Under the pieces are notes generated by a model. That model had not been told where the DNA came from. It saw only the letters and a list, made by a program, of their open reading frames with translations, and ran no database searches. A DNA stretch of 64,000 nt from Arthrinium phaeospermum (taxonomy: Eukaryota; Ascomycota; Sordariomycetes; Amphisphaeriales; Apiosporaceae). The DNA lies in assembly GCA_006503535.1 (NCBI GenBank), contig QYRS01000010.1, forward strand, positions 124,001 to 188,000, written 5' to 3'. The position numbers and the translations under genes were made by a program. Positions 13,177 through 23,431 of this stretch are shown here, in pieces. The first letter of the stretch is position 1; each line of letters begins with the position of its first letter.

Positions 13177-15423
13177 TTAAGCGGAATCATTGCTAATCAG
13201 CTTGGTGATCTTGCCAATGGCAATTGTTTGTCCCTAAAATGCGTCAGTACTTTGCGTAGCGATAACAGGTTACTATTGTCTCTTACCTGGTCTCTCAGGG
13301 TGAAGCGACCCATTTGCGGATAGTCCTCGAACCGCTCAATGCAGACGGATCCCGCACCTCCTGTGATCTGCATCCGTGCGATGATGCTGTCGCCTTTCTT
13401 CGCGTGCGTGGGGGGTGCTTTGCTCTTTCGACCAGTACCCTTCTGAAGTTTGTGCAGTAGCTCAGCGAATGTGACTTCTTCGATGGCCGAGTGCACGTGT
13501 AGCACGCAGTTGAAACCAGCACTGAGGATACTCTTCAACTCCAGAATCTTGATCTGGGCTTCGAACGTGGGCACATTATGCACCAGACGCTTCTGCGAGC
13601 AAAGAACAAAACCTGGCAGGATATCTTCTTCCTCAATGCCTCGGAGGCGTATGCGGACTTGATCACCGGCTTGTGCGATGCCGATCTCTTCTTCCTGCTC
13701 ACCATACACAGCCGCAACCTCGACCTTGTCCTTGTTGGGCATCATGATAAGACTCATGCCTTTCTTGACAACACCAGCCTCGACCTTGCCTTCAATCATG
13801 GTACCCATGTCGCGGTACTTCCCGCTGACTGCCATCATGAAGGGGGCATTGAGCTTGCGCTCAAGCGCCGTCATGTTGTCAAGATACTCCAACAGAGACG
13901 GGCCATCGTACCATGGGCACTTGTCCTTGGGAACACGGTCCTTGATACCCTGGGTCTGTTGCGCAGCAATGGGCATGAAGAAGACATCAGTCTTCAGGTT
14001 GTAGCCAGTCCCCTTCAAGAATTGTGCGAGTTTGGTAGTGCACTCCTTATATCTGTCGTGAGACCAGTTGACTGTCGGGTCGTCCATCTTGTTAATAGCA
14101 ACGATGAGTTTGTTGACACCCTGGGTCTTGGCAAGCATGGCGTGCTCACGGGTCTGGCCACCCTTCTCGAAACCGGTCTCGTACTCCCCCTTGCGGGCAG
14201 AAATGACGAGAATACCGACATCAGCCTGAGAGGCTCCACCAATCATATTGGGCACGTACGTCTTGTGGCCAGGTGCGTCCAGGATACTGTAACGACGCTT
14301 CTCGGTCTCGAAGAAACCACGGCCCACCTCGACGGTCTTGCCCTTGCTTCGCTCCTCCTTAGTGAGATCCAGAGCCCAGGACAGGTACCACGTCTCTCGG
14401 CCCAGGTCCTTTGCCTCACGCTTGTACTTGTCCATGGTTCGCTCATCCACCATGCCAGTGACGTAAAGGATAGAACCTCCGAGAGTAGACTTTCCGGCAT
14501 CAACGTGCCCAATGAAAATGATGTTGACGTGCTCCTTGCCGTATATTTCCTTCAGGGTATCCTCATCAACGTCTGCCACTTGCTCGGCTGCGACAGCATC
14601 CGCATCCCTCTTGGCTTGGGCTTTGGCGGCTCTGCTTGGGCTAGAACGACCAGAGGAGGGAGTCGGCGAGGTCTTTCCGCTATCTTGGGCAGACTCGCCG
14701 GTCTTTTCCAGGGCCTTTGCAGCCGTAACCTTGGCACCAGCCTCGGCGGCTTCCTTCTTCTCCTCCTCCTTCTTGGGCTCGTCCTTGGACGCCGCTGGAG
14801 CTCCGATCGACAAGACCTTGACTGGCGCGGTAGCCTTGGGCTTGGGTGGATCACCACCGATGCTTAGGACTTTGGTGCCCCCAACCTTCTCGGCGACCGG
14901 CTTGGGCTCGCTTGCTGCCAGGGCAGTTGCTGGGGACGCAGGTTTCTTGGCGGCGTTAGACGAGGCCTTGGTCTGTTGCTGCGGTTGTTGGCCTTGGTAG
15001 GGCATCTGGTTTTGCTGGAACTGAGGGGGATACTGTTGGCCTGTCGTTCCTGTCAGTACATGGCACACCAAACATGCTAGTCGCTAGATACATACCATAA
15101 CCGGGGTGTTGGCCGCCATAGACCTGTCCATAGCCTTGGCCGTATTGGTTGTACCCTTGACCTCCATATTGTTGGAACTGCCCTTGGCCACCGTAGTACT
15201 GGTTTTGGTACTGGGGGTAGCCACCATAGGCCTGGCCGGGCTGGAAGGACGAAGCACCAGGCTGGAAGGTGGAGGCTCCCGGTTGAAAAGAGGACGCAGC
15301 CGGGTGGAAGCTGCCTTGGCCGTGCTGGGGCTGGTTGTTCAGGTTCATCTGCTGTTGTGCCTGGCGCGCGAGGTTCTCGTCCTGCGCCGCGGGGTCATCT
15401 TCCCATGAATTGAGGTCGGACAT
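13177..15423 (-). CDS. SUP35: Translation termination factor eRF3 (Sup35), prion-like N-domain
   Basis: Three exons: complement(13177..13233, 13287..15040, 15096..15423); 712 residues. The GTPase partners eRF1 at stop codons and links termination to poly(A)-binding protein and mRNA decay. Order: Q/G/Y/N-rich N-domain (about 20-135) with repeated SSFQPGA and YGGQGQ-like units; a Lys/Glu-rich M-domain (about 160-270) with KVLSIG twice; the EF1A-like GTPase with G1 GHVDAGKST (about 287), G3 DAPGH and G4 NKMD; then beta-barrel domains ending GQTIAIGKITKLI. The last 19 codons (including the stop) lie in their own exon. The start ATG at 15423 begins MSDLNSWEDD. The first intron splits the prion-like domain. 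Minus strand; divergent from the Ran-binding gene at 16773. Confidence 0.97.
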
Positions 15424-16772
15424 GGTTGCGGCAAGGTCTCGCTTCCTGGCGCAGTGTAGTTGAGGTAGCTGGCGAGAAGTAGGCCGGATGAAGAAGAAAA
15501 GAAATGCTTTCCAACGGGATCGCAATATGAGAGAAATGGACTAGTCGCCCACAGTCTGGAGTTTGCAGTCAGAAAATTGTGCGACCGGACAGGAAGGCAA
15601 CGAAAGTCTGACCTGGCGGGTTGTGAATGCGGGTGCGGGGCAAAATTGGACAGAATCTGGGCAGGAAAGTGCCGCTTTTGAATTAATTCCACAGGAGGTA
15701 GGTACCTTGGGTTTGCGTGTGTGACGAAACCAGCTGAACCTGTTGGTGTTATTTTCAATGGTGTCAAGAAGTCGAGCGTCACCTTTTTCTTAGGGGGACA
15801 ATGAGATCTATATTTGAATTTGGGAATGGGTAAAATGCTCTCTCTTCTGTCACTCCCTCCCATCATTGCAGCCTGGCCAATCTTTCATGTTCCTACCTTA
15901 GGTATGCAGCCTAACACAACCCGATTGAAGTGACCTCAGTGAAGTGACAAGCACAGCAAAAGTCCCATGGCGGGGTCTGCCCCTGCACGTTAGGCATTGA
16001 TTGGTAGGTAGGTAGGTACATGCTTACATAGGCCAATTGCGGGAATCTGCTATACTGTGTCCATACAGCGCTTGTACAGTACCTCTCGGCTGTGTGCTCT
16101 TCAGCCCTGCGGCCTGTTCCCTATCTATCGGCCAACAGATCAAATAGTTTATAGGTTGTTCGGGTTGATTGGCCTGAATGGACGCTGGGGGACTCTCACA
16201 CTGTGCGCTGTATGGGTTTCAGAGGTTGGTAGCGTCTGCAGCATCGGACCTCTGAGTATGCGTGCGTCGACTCGACACTACATGGAAACTCTTGACTGCT
16301 CTTTGGACCAAGTGCAAAGAGGCTCGACGATGCCTGGTCCTCCAGACAGCGAGCGGGTTGAGCCCAAGGGCCCCTGCGCACTTGTACGACCAGCAGGGTA
16401 AACAAAAAAAAAGCATTGTTGTTGCCATTTGCTTTGGGTAGGGGTGGGGCTCATGCTTGGGAGAGCCCCATGGTGAGTGAGCAAGCCTCTCTCTTGCGAC
16501 GAAAATGACAACAGCAGCAGCACCAGGGACGAGAGCAGAGCAAGGCCATGACTTTCACCGCGATACTATGGGCCCTTTGTGATTGTCCTAGTCAAGATCC
16601 AAGTTGTTTTTATTCATCTAGTTTGATTTGATCCTTCTCCATCCTCGCCAGTTGACACGCTTTAGTCCGAGTCGTCACATATTTGTAGATTCACAGCCAT
16701 CATCCGCATCCACCCAAAACGACATGGTTTAAGTACTGAGAACTACTAGTCCAACCAACCGTCCTTCAAAGC
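15424..16772. promoter_or_regulatory. Divergent promoter region between SUP35 and the Yrb30-like gene
   Basis: 1,349 bp between two divergently transcribed starts (15423 minus, 16773 plus). It must contain both promoters. A run of four GGTA units lies near 16003-16018 and a GGTAGGTACC tract near 15690. No open frame in it looks like a gene. Confidence 0.5.
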
Positions 16773-18803
16773 ATGGATGCATTCCTTACCAAACTCTCAC
16801 ACCATGCCACCAGCTATGCCATCCGGTCATGCCTTGCATTGTCCTCGACATTCATCATCCAACAGGGCTCCAGGCTTTTGAAGGTAAGCATATTCGTCTG
16901 GCACTCCTGCCTTCACCCACGACCAGCCTTAGCACATGGGCTAATTCTAGCCAAAGTCAGTTCAAGATGATCCTCTCAAAGTCGAACTGGCCATGCTGCA
17001 ACGCCGCTTGGCCAGGAAGATAGAGGTAGGCCACACCGTCTCCTTTGGTGGTGCACACGAACTGCCTCGTATTGACCCTCACCCTCGCAGCTTGTATCGC
17101 CAATCCTAGAATCCATAGAGTTTCGCTATACGCGGGGTAACGCCGCCCTGGAGGCCGTGGTCCAGACGTCCAGGGAGCTCCGCGAGGATATCGATGCTCT
17201 GGCCAAGAAGCTCGAGGAGGCCGCCATCTTCGAGGAGGAGACGGCGCAAGCCGGCCACGCCCCGTCGGCGAAGCAACTCCATGCCGACATGGTTGCCATC
17301 CTCAGCCAGATGAAGTATGTGATAGTTAGCATCGACGATGCTATTCCCCTCATCAACCTATGGGTCTCGGCCATTGGTGGGATCCAGACGCAGCAGTCCG
17401 CTTTCAGTCCTGCCCGGCTGCTCCAAGCGAGCATGCTTCTCAACGTGGGCGATACCCAGTACGTTCTCAACCCGGGTCGGTCCATGCAGATAGGCCCGGA
17501 CTTTACGCTATCTTTATACATGCTCTTCCGCGGCCATGCCTCCCCGCAAGAAGGCGAGCCATATGGCCTCGAAGAAGGCCAGCGCAAACCCACATGGCAG
17601 GAGGTCATCCACAAAGCCCGCGTGCGACTTTACCGATCACCTCCCCGTGGGCAGTTTGCAGACGAGGTGACCCCTGGTTACGCATACTCCTACCAGCTCC
17701 AGATTGTGGAAGATCTGGATGATGGGCGTGTCCACACATTGGAGAATGGCAACATAGAGCCCGCATCGTATGATGGCGTCCGCCTAGCGGGTATAAAGGA
17801 GATGATTCCCGTTGGCCAAATATCGAAGATGTTCTACGCAGACGTAGGGAGAATACTCAACATTACTAACGATGATGGAGTATCCAGCAGCCCTGTTCTC
17901 CTGCTGAAGAGGGATGTCCAACAGACAACCCCACAAACGGAAACTAGCCCAACGAGCGCCGAAGGAGCGGTTTTAGGCTCGATTGAAGAAGGACCAGAGG
18001 AGGTAGCTCCTGATTCCGAGGAGGAACTTGACCCGCAGGACGTTATAGACCGCCAAATCCGAGAAGAGAGCCAGGTAAAAGAATGGCCGGAAGACGAAAG
18101 CACAGTAATCCAGCCTACGACAAGATCCAAACTCGAAGGCGCAGCCAAAACACAGTGGACAATTCCTCCGAATTTGGATCCGGAATGGATGGCGCTCGAG
18201 GTCTTCGAGTTGGACGAAGATGACTCATCAACAGCCGACGACGAATCATCCACGCAAGAGGCAGCCGGGCATCAGCCTTACCAGCGGACGTCTCGCACCC
18301 CGATTGACGGCAACCTGATCAACCAGCTTCATCGTATGAGTATTGCCTCCCCATCTTCGGTCCCGATGACATCTCGGCCGAACTCGTCCCACTCGCAACG
18401 GTCCCAGGCTGGACCGGCTGTGTCATCATCGCAGCAGTCGCTAGCCCATTATCACGGGCATCCGCCGCCACCGCCGCCATTCGACTCCACCGAGCCCGCG
18501 GCCCCTACTACACCTCATCAGAATCAGCTGAGTCCCACGGCCATGGAGCGGTCTCCTTTCGGAGCCATCCGGACCTCGCTGTCGCTGCTGGAAATGTTGC
18601 TGCGGCTCACCAGTCTTCAGGAGTTCGAGCAGACGACGCACCTGGCAATTCCGGACCACGTCCTCAAGTTCTATCTCGACGAGTCGGCTTCGGAGAGCGG
18701 TCTCCATGGTAAAGAGCGATGGGCCGCCCGGGCCGAGGCTGCGAGGAAGATGGGGTTCGACCCGTACACAGATGCGCCAGTTGGCGAAGGGGAAGGTGTG
18801 TAA
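16773..18803 (+). CDS. Yrb30-like Ran-GTP-binding protein
   Basis: Exons 16773..16883, 16951..17025, 17091..18803; 632 residues. The N-terminal half (MDAFLTKLSHHATSYAIRS..., residues about 1-290) resembles the fungal RanGTP-binding family typified by yeast Yrb30, thought to bind Ran-GTP during nucleocytoplasmic transport. Recognisable blocks are FSPARLLQASMLLNVGDTQ and QIGPDFTLSLYMLFRGH. The second half is acidic, then Ser/Pro-rich and disordered, with a helical patch near residues 540-600. Introns are 67 and 65 bp with GTAAGC/CTAG and GTAGGC/GCAG ends, both in phase 0. Function beyond the family assignment is inference. Its start is divergent from SUP35 and its 3' end faces the Snf2-family gene. 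Confidence 0.68.
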
Positions 18804-19311
18804 AGTGAAACACCTGCTACTAGTCACGTCACGAGAGAAGGCTTTAGAGAAAAAGGAGCTTGCTGGCGCTGGCGCATGTTTTTCTTTCTTTCTTCTTTCT
18901 ATGGGAACCCTACAGGTGTTCTTTGGAAAGGGGTAGATAGGTCTCGCTACCGCACCACGATAGAATCACAAGCATGTACGCACACAACTTAGAACTAATA
19001 TCACGAGACTACGCATAACGAGCACCAAATTACATGATCAAGTAAAAGAAAAGTGGTTTTTTCTTATTCCCCTGTATGACTACAAGAGAACAAGTCTACA
19101 ACTCTCACGGCCCTGACAGCCTACCTAAATGTCAACCGATTCTATAGTCCAGTCATTGATGGGCCGCCCGTACCCATCCTTGTCGTAAAATTCGTCCCAA
19201 GCGTAACCTTTACTCTTTTCATCAAGCGTATGCGAAACCCTGATATACCCAACCGACCACCCAACTCCGCGTGCCAATCAACTCGTCTAAGAGCCCAGGC
19301 CAATACAAGTC
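18804..19311. other. Convergent intergenic spacer
   Basis: 508 bp between the 3' ends of the Yrb30-like gene (plus) and the Snf2-family gene (minus). It presumably carries both 3'UTRs. A T/C-rich stretch (tttttctttctttcttctttct) lies near 18879-18900. Nothing else seen. Confidence 0.5.
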
Positions 19312-22300
19312 CTACCACCGTCGTCCATAGACCGCGTTCTCCTGGGCTCTCGACTTATTAGGCTTCTGCCTTGCCATGATATCACCCCGACTGCTACTGA
19401 CGATACTCGCATCCTCCGAGACGCGACTGCCTGCGTCCTCATAGGGCGTCGTCTCTCGCTGCCCCCGGCCACCGCCGCCGCCGCCGCCACCGCCACCGCC
19501 ACCGCCAATGCCGCCGCCAGGGCGGAAGAGCTCCATCATCTCGCTGACGCCCAGCTTGAGGGCGCCCTTGCGCATGCCGCCTTCGATTGCTTGTTCGGCA
19601 AGAAGCCGCTTCTTGTCCTGCAGCTCCAGAATGCGCTCCTCGACCGTATTCTCGACGGTGATCTTGTAGACGATGACATCTACTTTCTGGGTGAGACGAT
19701 GCACCCGATCAATGGCCTGCTCTTCGACGAACGGGTTCCAGAACGGCTCAAGGATAACCACGCGCGAGGCGGCTGTCAAGTTCAGGCCAAGGGCGCCACA
19801 ACGCAATGAGCACAACAAGACCCGCGTCCGGGGATCGTTGCGGAGGGAGTCGAGCGCCGCCTCACGCGCATCGTTCTTCATCGAGCCGTCGTACCGAACG
19901 TACCGAATGCCGTCCTTGCGGAAGAATCGCTCAACAATGTCAAGCATCGAGGTGAACTGGCTGAAGACGATGAACTTGTGGTCGGCAATCTCACTGTGTA
20001 GAATGGACAGGAGCTGCCGAATCTTGGCGGATGCAAGCACAGTTGGTGTCTTCTCCTTGTTGCGGAAGACTTTGTAGGATTGCTCATCATCGGAATCGGA
20101 GTCCAGGTCTGATGCGGAAACCCCGTCTTCCGAATCAGTCCCCGACTCCGAGTCTGCTTCGCCCTCCTGGGACTCTTCAGAATCCGTGGCTGGTGCGACG
20201 GCTGCTTTCGCCTTCTTGGCACCGGCTCGGGACCGATGGATCTCGGCGAGAGACGGCAGTTCGTCTTCCGAATCCGACCCGGCAAGATCTTGCTGTGACT
20301 GCCCGGGTTTCAAACTATCGTCTTCGACAATGAAGCTATTCAACTGGCTGCCATCATCTTCCGACTCATCGTCCGAGTCCGCCGAGTTGATCGTCTCTCC
20401 TTCGCCTTCCGCATTTTCGTCGTCTGTACCGCCAGCTTTACCAAGTCTTAATGAGCCTTGCTCATCCCCAGAGACTATCCAGCTGCCGTCGGCCTCCTCG
20501 TCATCGCTATCAACGATGGCGCGACGATTCCGTTGCATGCGCTGAGGCTTCTTCGCTGCTTCGGCCTTCACGCCCCCCTTACTGGCCTTTTTTATCTTTG
20601 ACTTGGATTTCTTCTTTCTCTTCTCTGGGCCTACCATGGAGGCATCCTCTTCGTGCTTGTTGAAGTATTCGAGGTCCTCGAAACATGATTTGCATTGGTC
20701 CTTGCCGCTGACGCGGTTGTCCCTACCAAGTTCCCAACCGCAGATATCGCAGTATTTGGCTTCAACGGCCATGCCGCCAAGAAGATCTGCTAGATCGTCC
20801 ACATCACCATCGTCCTTCTTCACCTTGGCGTCGGTGTTCAATGCATCCTTGTCTTTCTCAAGCTTGCCCTCCACTAACTTAGGGTGGTTGCAGACTTGGC
20901 GTAATCGCAGGAGCAGAACCAAGGCGTTGGCATAATTGACTTTGCCCTGGGCCTTCATCATGCTTTCAAGGCTCTTGTCGGTGCGCGCTTCGAGTCGATC
21001 ATAGAAGCGCCTCTCCGCCGGAGAGAATTTGGCCTCCACCTTTGTGACTTTCCGTTCTGTGATCTTGAAGCCCGAAGTGGCCGATTTCTCGCCGGCCCCA
21101 TTGTCTCCCGTCTTCTTCTCGCCGGTATCCAGTGCTCCGGGCTGCTTGAGAATCTCCTTTGTACGGCGCTTCATGAAGCATCGGAGAATACTATGCAGTC
21201 GGCGAATGGCCACTTCTCCTTTGCCGTTCTTCATGGGCTGTTCGATGTGTTCTTTCCACTCTCGGATATCATCATAGGGTCTGATACGAAGGAACTTGAC
21301 CAGACTTTGCAGTTCATCCAGATTGTTCTGCATGGGGGTTCCGCTGAGGCACCACCGATATACACTGCGCAGCTCATAGCATGCTTTCGTGGACTTGGCG
21401 TTGCGGTTTTTGATGGTGTGGGCTTCATCTAGGATGACACGGTACCAATGCAAGCCAAAACAGCCAGCCTTGAGTGAATTGCTCGAGTGGCCGTGTTCAG
21501 ACACAAGGATTTGGTAGGTAGTGATGACAACATCGTAGCGACGCAGGTCCTCAAACCGCTTGGTGCGTTGGGGCCCATGGTGTACGAGGACCTTCAGCTT
21601 GTGAGAGTCGGTGACTTTGTCATTCAGCTCGGCCTCCCATTGTCGGATCAGAGCAAGCGGCGCCACAACAAGCGTCGTCTTATCAACCCCAACGAGCTTG
21701 GCTGCGTCGTCTGGCTTCGGGTTGGACAGAATCAGCGAGATGGATTGCAGTGTCTTGCCCAACCCCATATCATCAGCGAGGATACCGCCCTTGGGAACCT
21801 TGCCTTTCTTCACAGGGCCCAGTTCACGGCCCTTCATCCACTCAACACCCTCCACCTGATGTGGAAGAAGTCTGACCTTCAGGCCATCGACCTGGGATCG
21901 GTCAACGCCATCGTCGGGCACTTTGTCTTCGTCATCCTCGACCGATCCTTCGATCAGAGCCTTCAAGTCTGCGGCAGCCTTCTTGGGATCCACGTATTCT
22001 GAATAGATTCCAGGCTGGCTGTATATCGACATCGGGCCCCTGTCGGAGACGGCAATGGGGTTGCTGGCCGACCCTTCGGGACCGGGGACAGATGTAAACA
22101 TTGGCTGTGGGGCCTGCTTCCGTCCCTTAGCGGTAGCTTGCAACGGGCCATTGATGCGGTGCGGGCGGTGATGTTCTGGTCGATTTTTGGGTTGGATAAA
22201 CAGGTTGGCGTATTTGTCTTCGAGGTTCTTGCCATATGCGCTTGATTTGACTGCAGGCTTTATGCCAGAGCTCGCAGGTGCGGTGCTATGGTTGGCGGTA

Positions 22301-22446
22301 TTGTCGAGTTGTCCGAAGCCGTTGGTCTTGGTGACAATGTTGGCCATGTCATTCTCTTGGCTGGACGGGCGTGACGAGGTGCTGGCTCCGCCATGGTGAC
22401 TCGAAGGCCGTAGAGGCACATTGGGAGGAGCGTGTTCCTTGACCAT
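19312..22446 (-). CDS. Snf2-family DNA-dependent ATPase/helicase, Rad5/Rad16/Uls1-like
   Basis: Single exon, 1,044 residues from ATG 22446. Snf2 ATPase motifs are in order: LLPHQVEGVEWM (Q/I region), LADDMGLGKT (about 223-232), DEAHTIKN (motif II), LSGTPMQNN (motif III), then after a long insert the second lobe with KFIVFSQFTSMLDI, SLRCGALGLNLTAASRV and IDRVHRLTQ (motif VI). Between the lobes lies a Cys4 zinc element (CDICGWEL...CKSC) and a long acidic Ser/Asp/Glu-rich region. The C-terminus carries a run of 13 glycines. Rad5/Rad16/Uls1-type proteins remodel chromatin or displace proteins during repair, but no classical RING is visible, so the subgroup is uncertain. The start is problematic: there is no ATG on this strand for about 510 nt upstream, yet the frame stays open to about 22606 with coding-like text. 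Confidence 0.85.
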   Translation of the reverse strand: MVKEHAPPNVPLRPSSHHGGASTSSRPSSQENDMANIVTKTNGFGQLDNTANHSTAPASSGIKPAVKSSAYGKNLEDKYANLFIQPKNRPEHHRPHRINGPLQATAKGRKQAPQPMFTSVPGPEGSASNPIAVSDRGPMSIYSQPGIYSEYVDPKKAAADLKALIEGSVEDDEDKVPDDGVDRSQVDGLKVRLLPHQVEGVEWMKGRELGPVKKGKVPKGGILADDMGLGKTLQSISLILSNPKPDDAAKLVGVDKTTLVVAPLALIRQWEAELNDKVTDSHKLKVLVHHGPQRTKRFEDLRRYDVVITTYQILVSEHGHSSNSLKAGCFGLHWYRVILDEAHTIKNRNAKSTKACYELRSVYRWCLSGTPMQNNLDELQSLVKFLRIRPYDDIREWKEHIEQPMKNGKGEVAIRRLHSILRCFMKRRTKEILKQPGALDTGEKKTGDNGAGEKSATSGFKITERKVTKVEAKFSPAERRFYDRLEARTDKSLESMMKAQGKVNYANALVLLLRLRQVCNHPKLVEGKLEKDKDALNTDAKVKKDDGDVDDLADLLGGMAVEAKYCDICGWELGRDNRVSGKDQCKSCFEDLEYFNKHEEDASMVGPEKRKKKSKSKIKKASKGGVKAEAAKKPQRMQRNRRAIVDSDDEEADGSWIVSGDEQGSLRLGKAGGTDDENAEGEGETINSADSDDESEDDGSQLNSFIVEDDSLKPGQSQQDLAGSDSEDELPSLAEIHRSRAGAKKAKAAVAPATDSEESQEGEADSESGTDSEDGVSASDLDSDSDDEQSYKVFRNKEKTPTVLASAKIRQLLSILHSEIADHKFIVFSQFTSMLDIVERFFRKDGIRYVRYDGSMKNDAREAALDSLRNDPRTRVLLCSLRCGALGLNLTAASRVVILEPFWNPFVEEQAIDRVHRLTQKVDVIVYKITVENTVEERILELQDKKRLLAEQAIEGGMRKGALKLGVSEMMELFRPGGGIGGGGGGGGGGGGGRGQRETTPYEDAGSRVSEDASIVSSSRGDIMARQKPNKSRAQENAVYGRRW

Positions 22447-23431
22447 GTTGTCGGCTGGGAGTGGATTTGGGGTCGGGGACCGTGGGTGTAGCAGTTCTCT
22501 CAGCCCCTCCTTGAATGTTTCTTTCAACCCCTCCTTCAGGCTCTCCCTGAAGCCCTTGCTGGGGCTCTTCTCGCGCTCCAGTTTGCCAAATCCGGGCTAC
22601 TTGGGCGAAGAGAGTGTGCAGATGCGTCGGGGGGTCGAAATCGGTGGCCGGCTTTGTTGTTTCAGAGCCAGTCAAGATCGGTGATAAACAATCTAGTTGT
22701 CGACAAGGCAGAAGTGGGAGCGGGGTGGGCAGGCAAAAAAAGAAAAAGAGCCGGTGGAATCTCGACCGGGCCACAAATGTCTTAGACTGTGCAATGCGTT
22801 GTCAAAAGACCCTGCGGAGAGCGAGGGCGACGTGTAAAGCGACGCTCTTTTAAAATATCGCTTGATTCGCGTCGCGTCCACGTATCGATGTTTGATTTGT
22901 GTAGAGTGCCTGTTGTTCTTGGTGGGCTGTTTAGACAATTAAGTGTTTTGGGATGACCTCATTGCCTGGCCAACATCCCGGCCCCAAAAGAGGCTAGTGG
23001 GCAAGCAAGCAAAGCACTCAGCACTCAGCACCCCTTCCTGTTGGGTTTGCTTGGGGTTTGCAGCATACGACTACACAATTCCACCACAAGCTCGCACGAC
23101 CTACCACATCTGATCTTACTGGACGCCACGTCCATTTGCCTGAAGGAATGTTTCGAGTAGAGGAGTTTTATGATATCCCTTACATTTAGGACTCGTGTGA
23201 GAAGTATGTGCTGACTTAACTTGGCATTCACGAAAGCGCCGTGATGTAAGAATTTGATTGCTACAAGTACACCGGGACTAATGATTCAACGCTTGCAATA
23301 AATCAATTAAAAAAAAATCGTATTGACAGCTGTTGTCATCATGCAAAAAGCCCAATTATCGTTGCCGGGGTATATACACGTGCTTGCTGCGATGAGACCA
23401 TACCCCAAGGCCCCTCCTCCGACATTACCGC
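22447..23431. other. Snf2-family gene leader / HSE1 downstream region
   Basis: 985 bp. The first 160 bp (22447-22606) continue the Snf2 reading frame without an ATG, encoding a charged repeat (SLKEGLKETFKEGLREL). Beyond that no gene is visible. The right end should contain the HSE1 3'UTR. Confidence 0.45.

Noticed and set aside
13578..14867. 429-codon plus-strand open frame
   Set aside because: It is the exact antisense of the SUP35 GTPase domain. Genes of the EF1A family commonly create long antisense frames through codon bias; the sense strand has intact GTPase motifs and proper introns.
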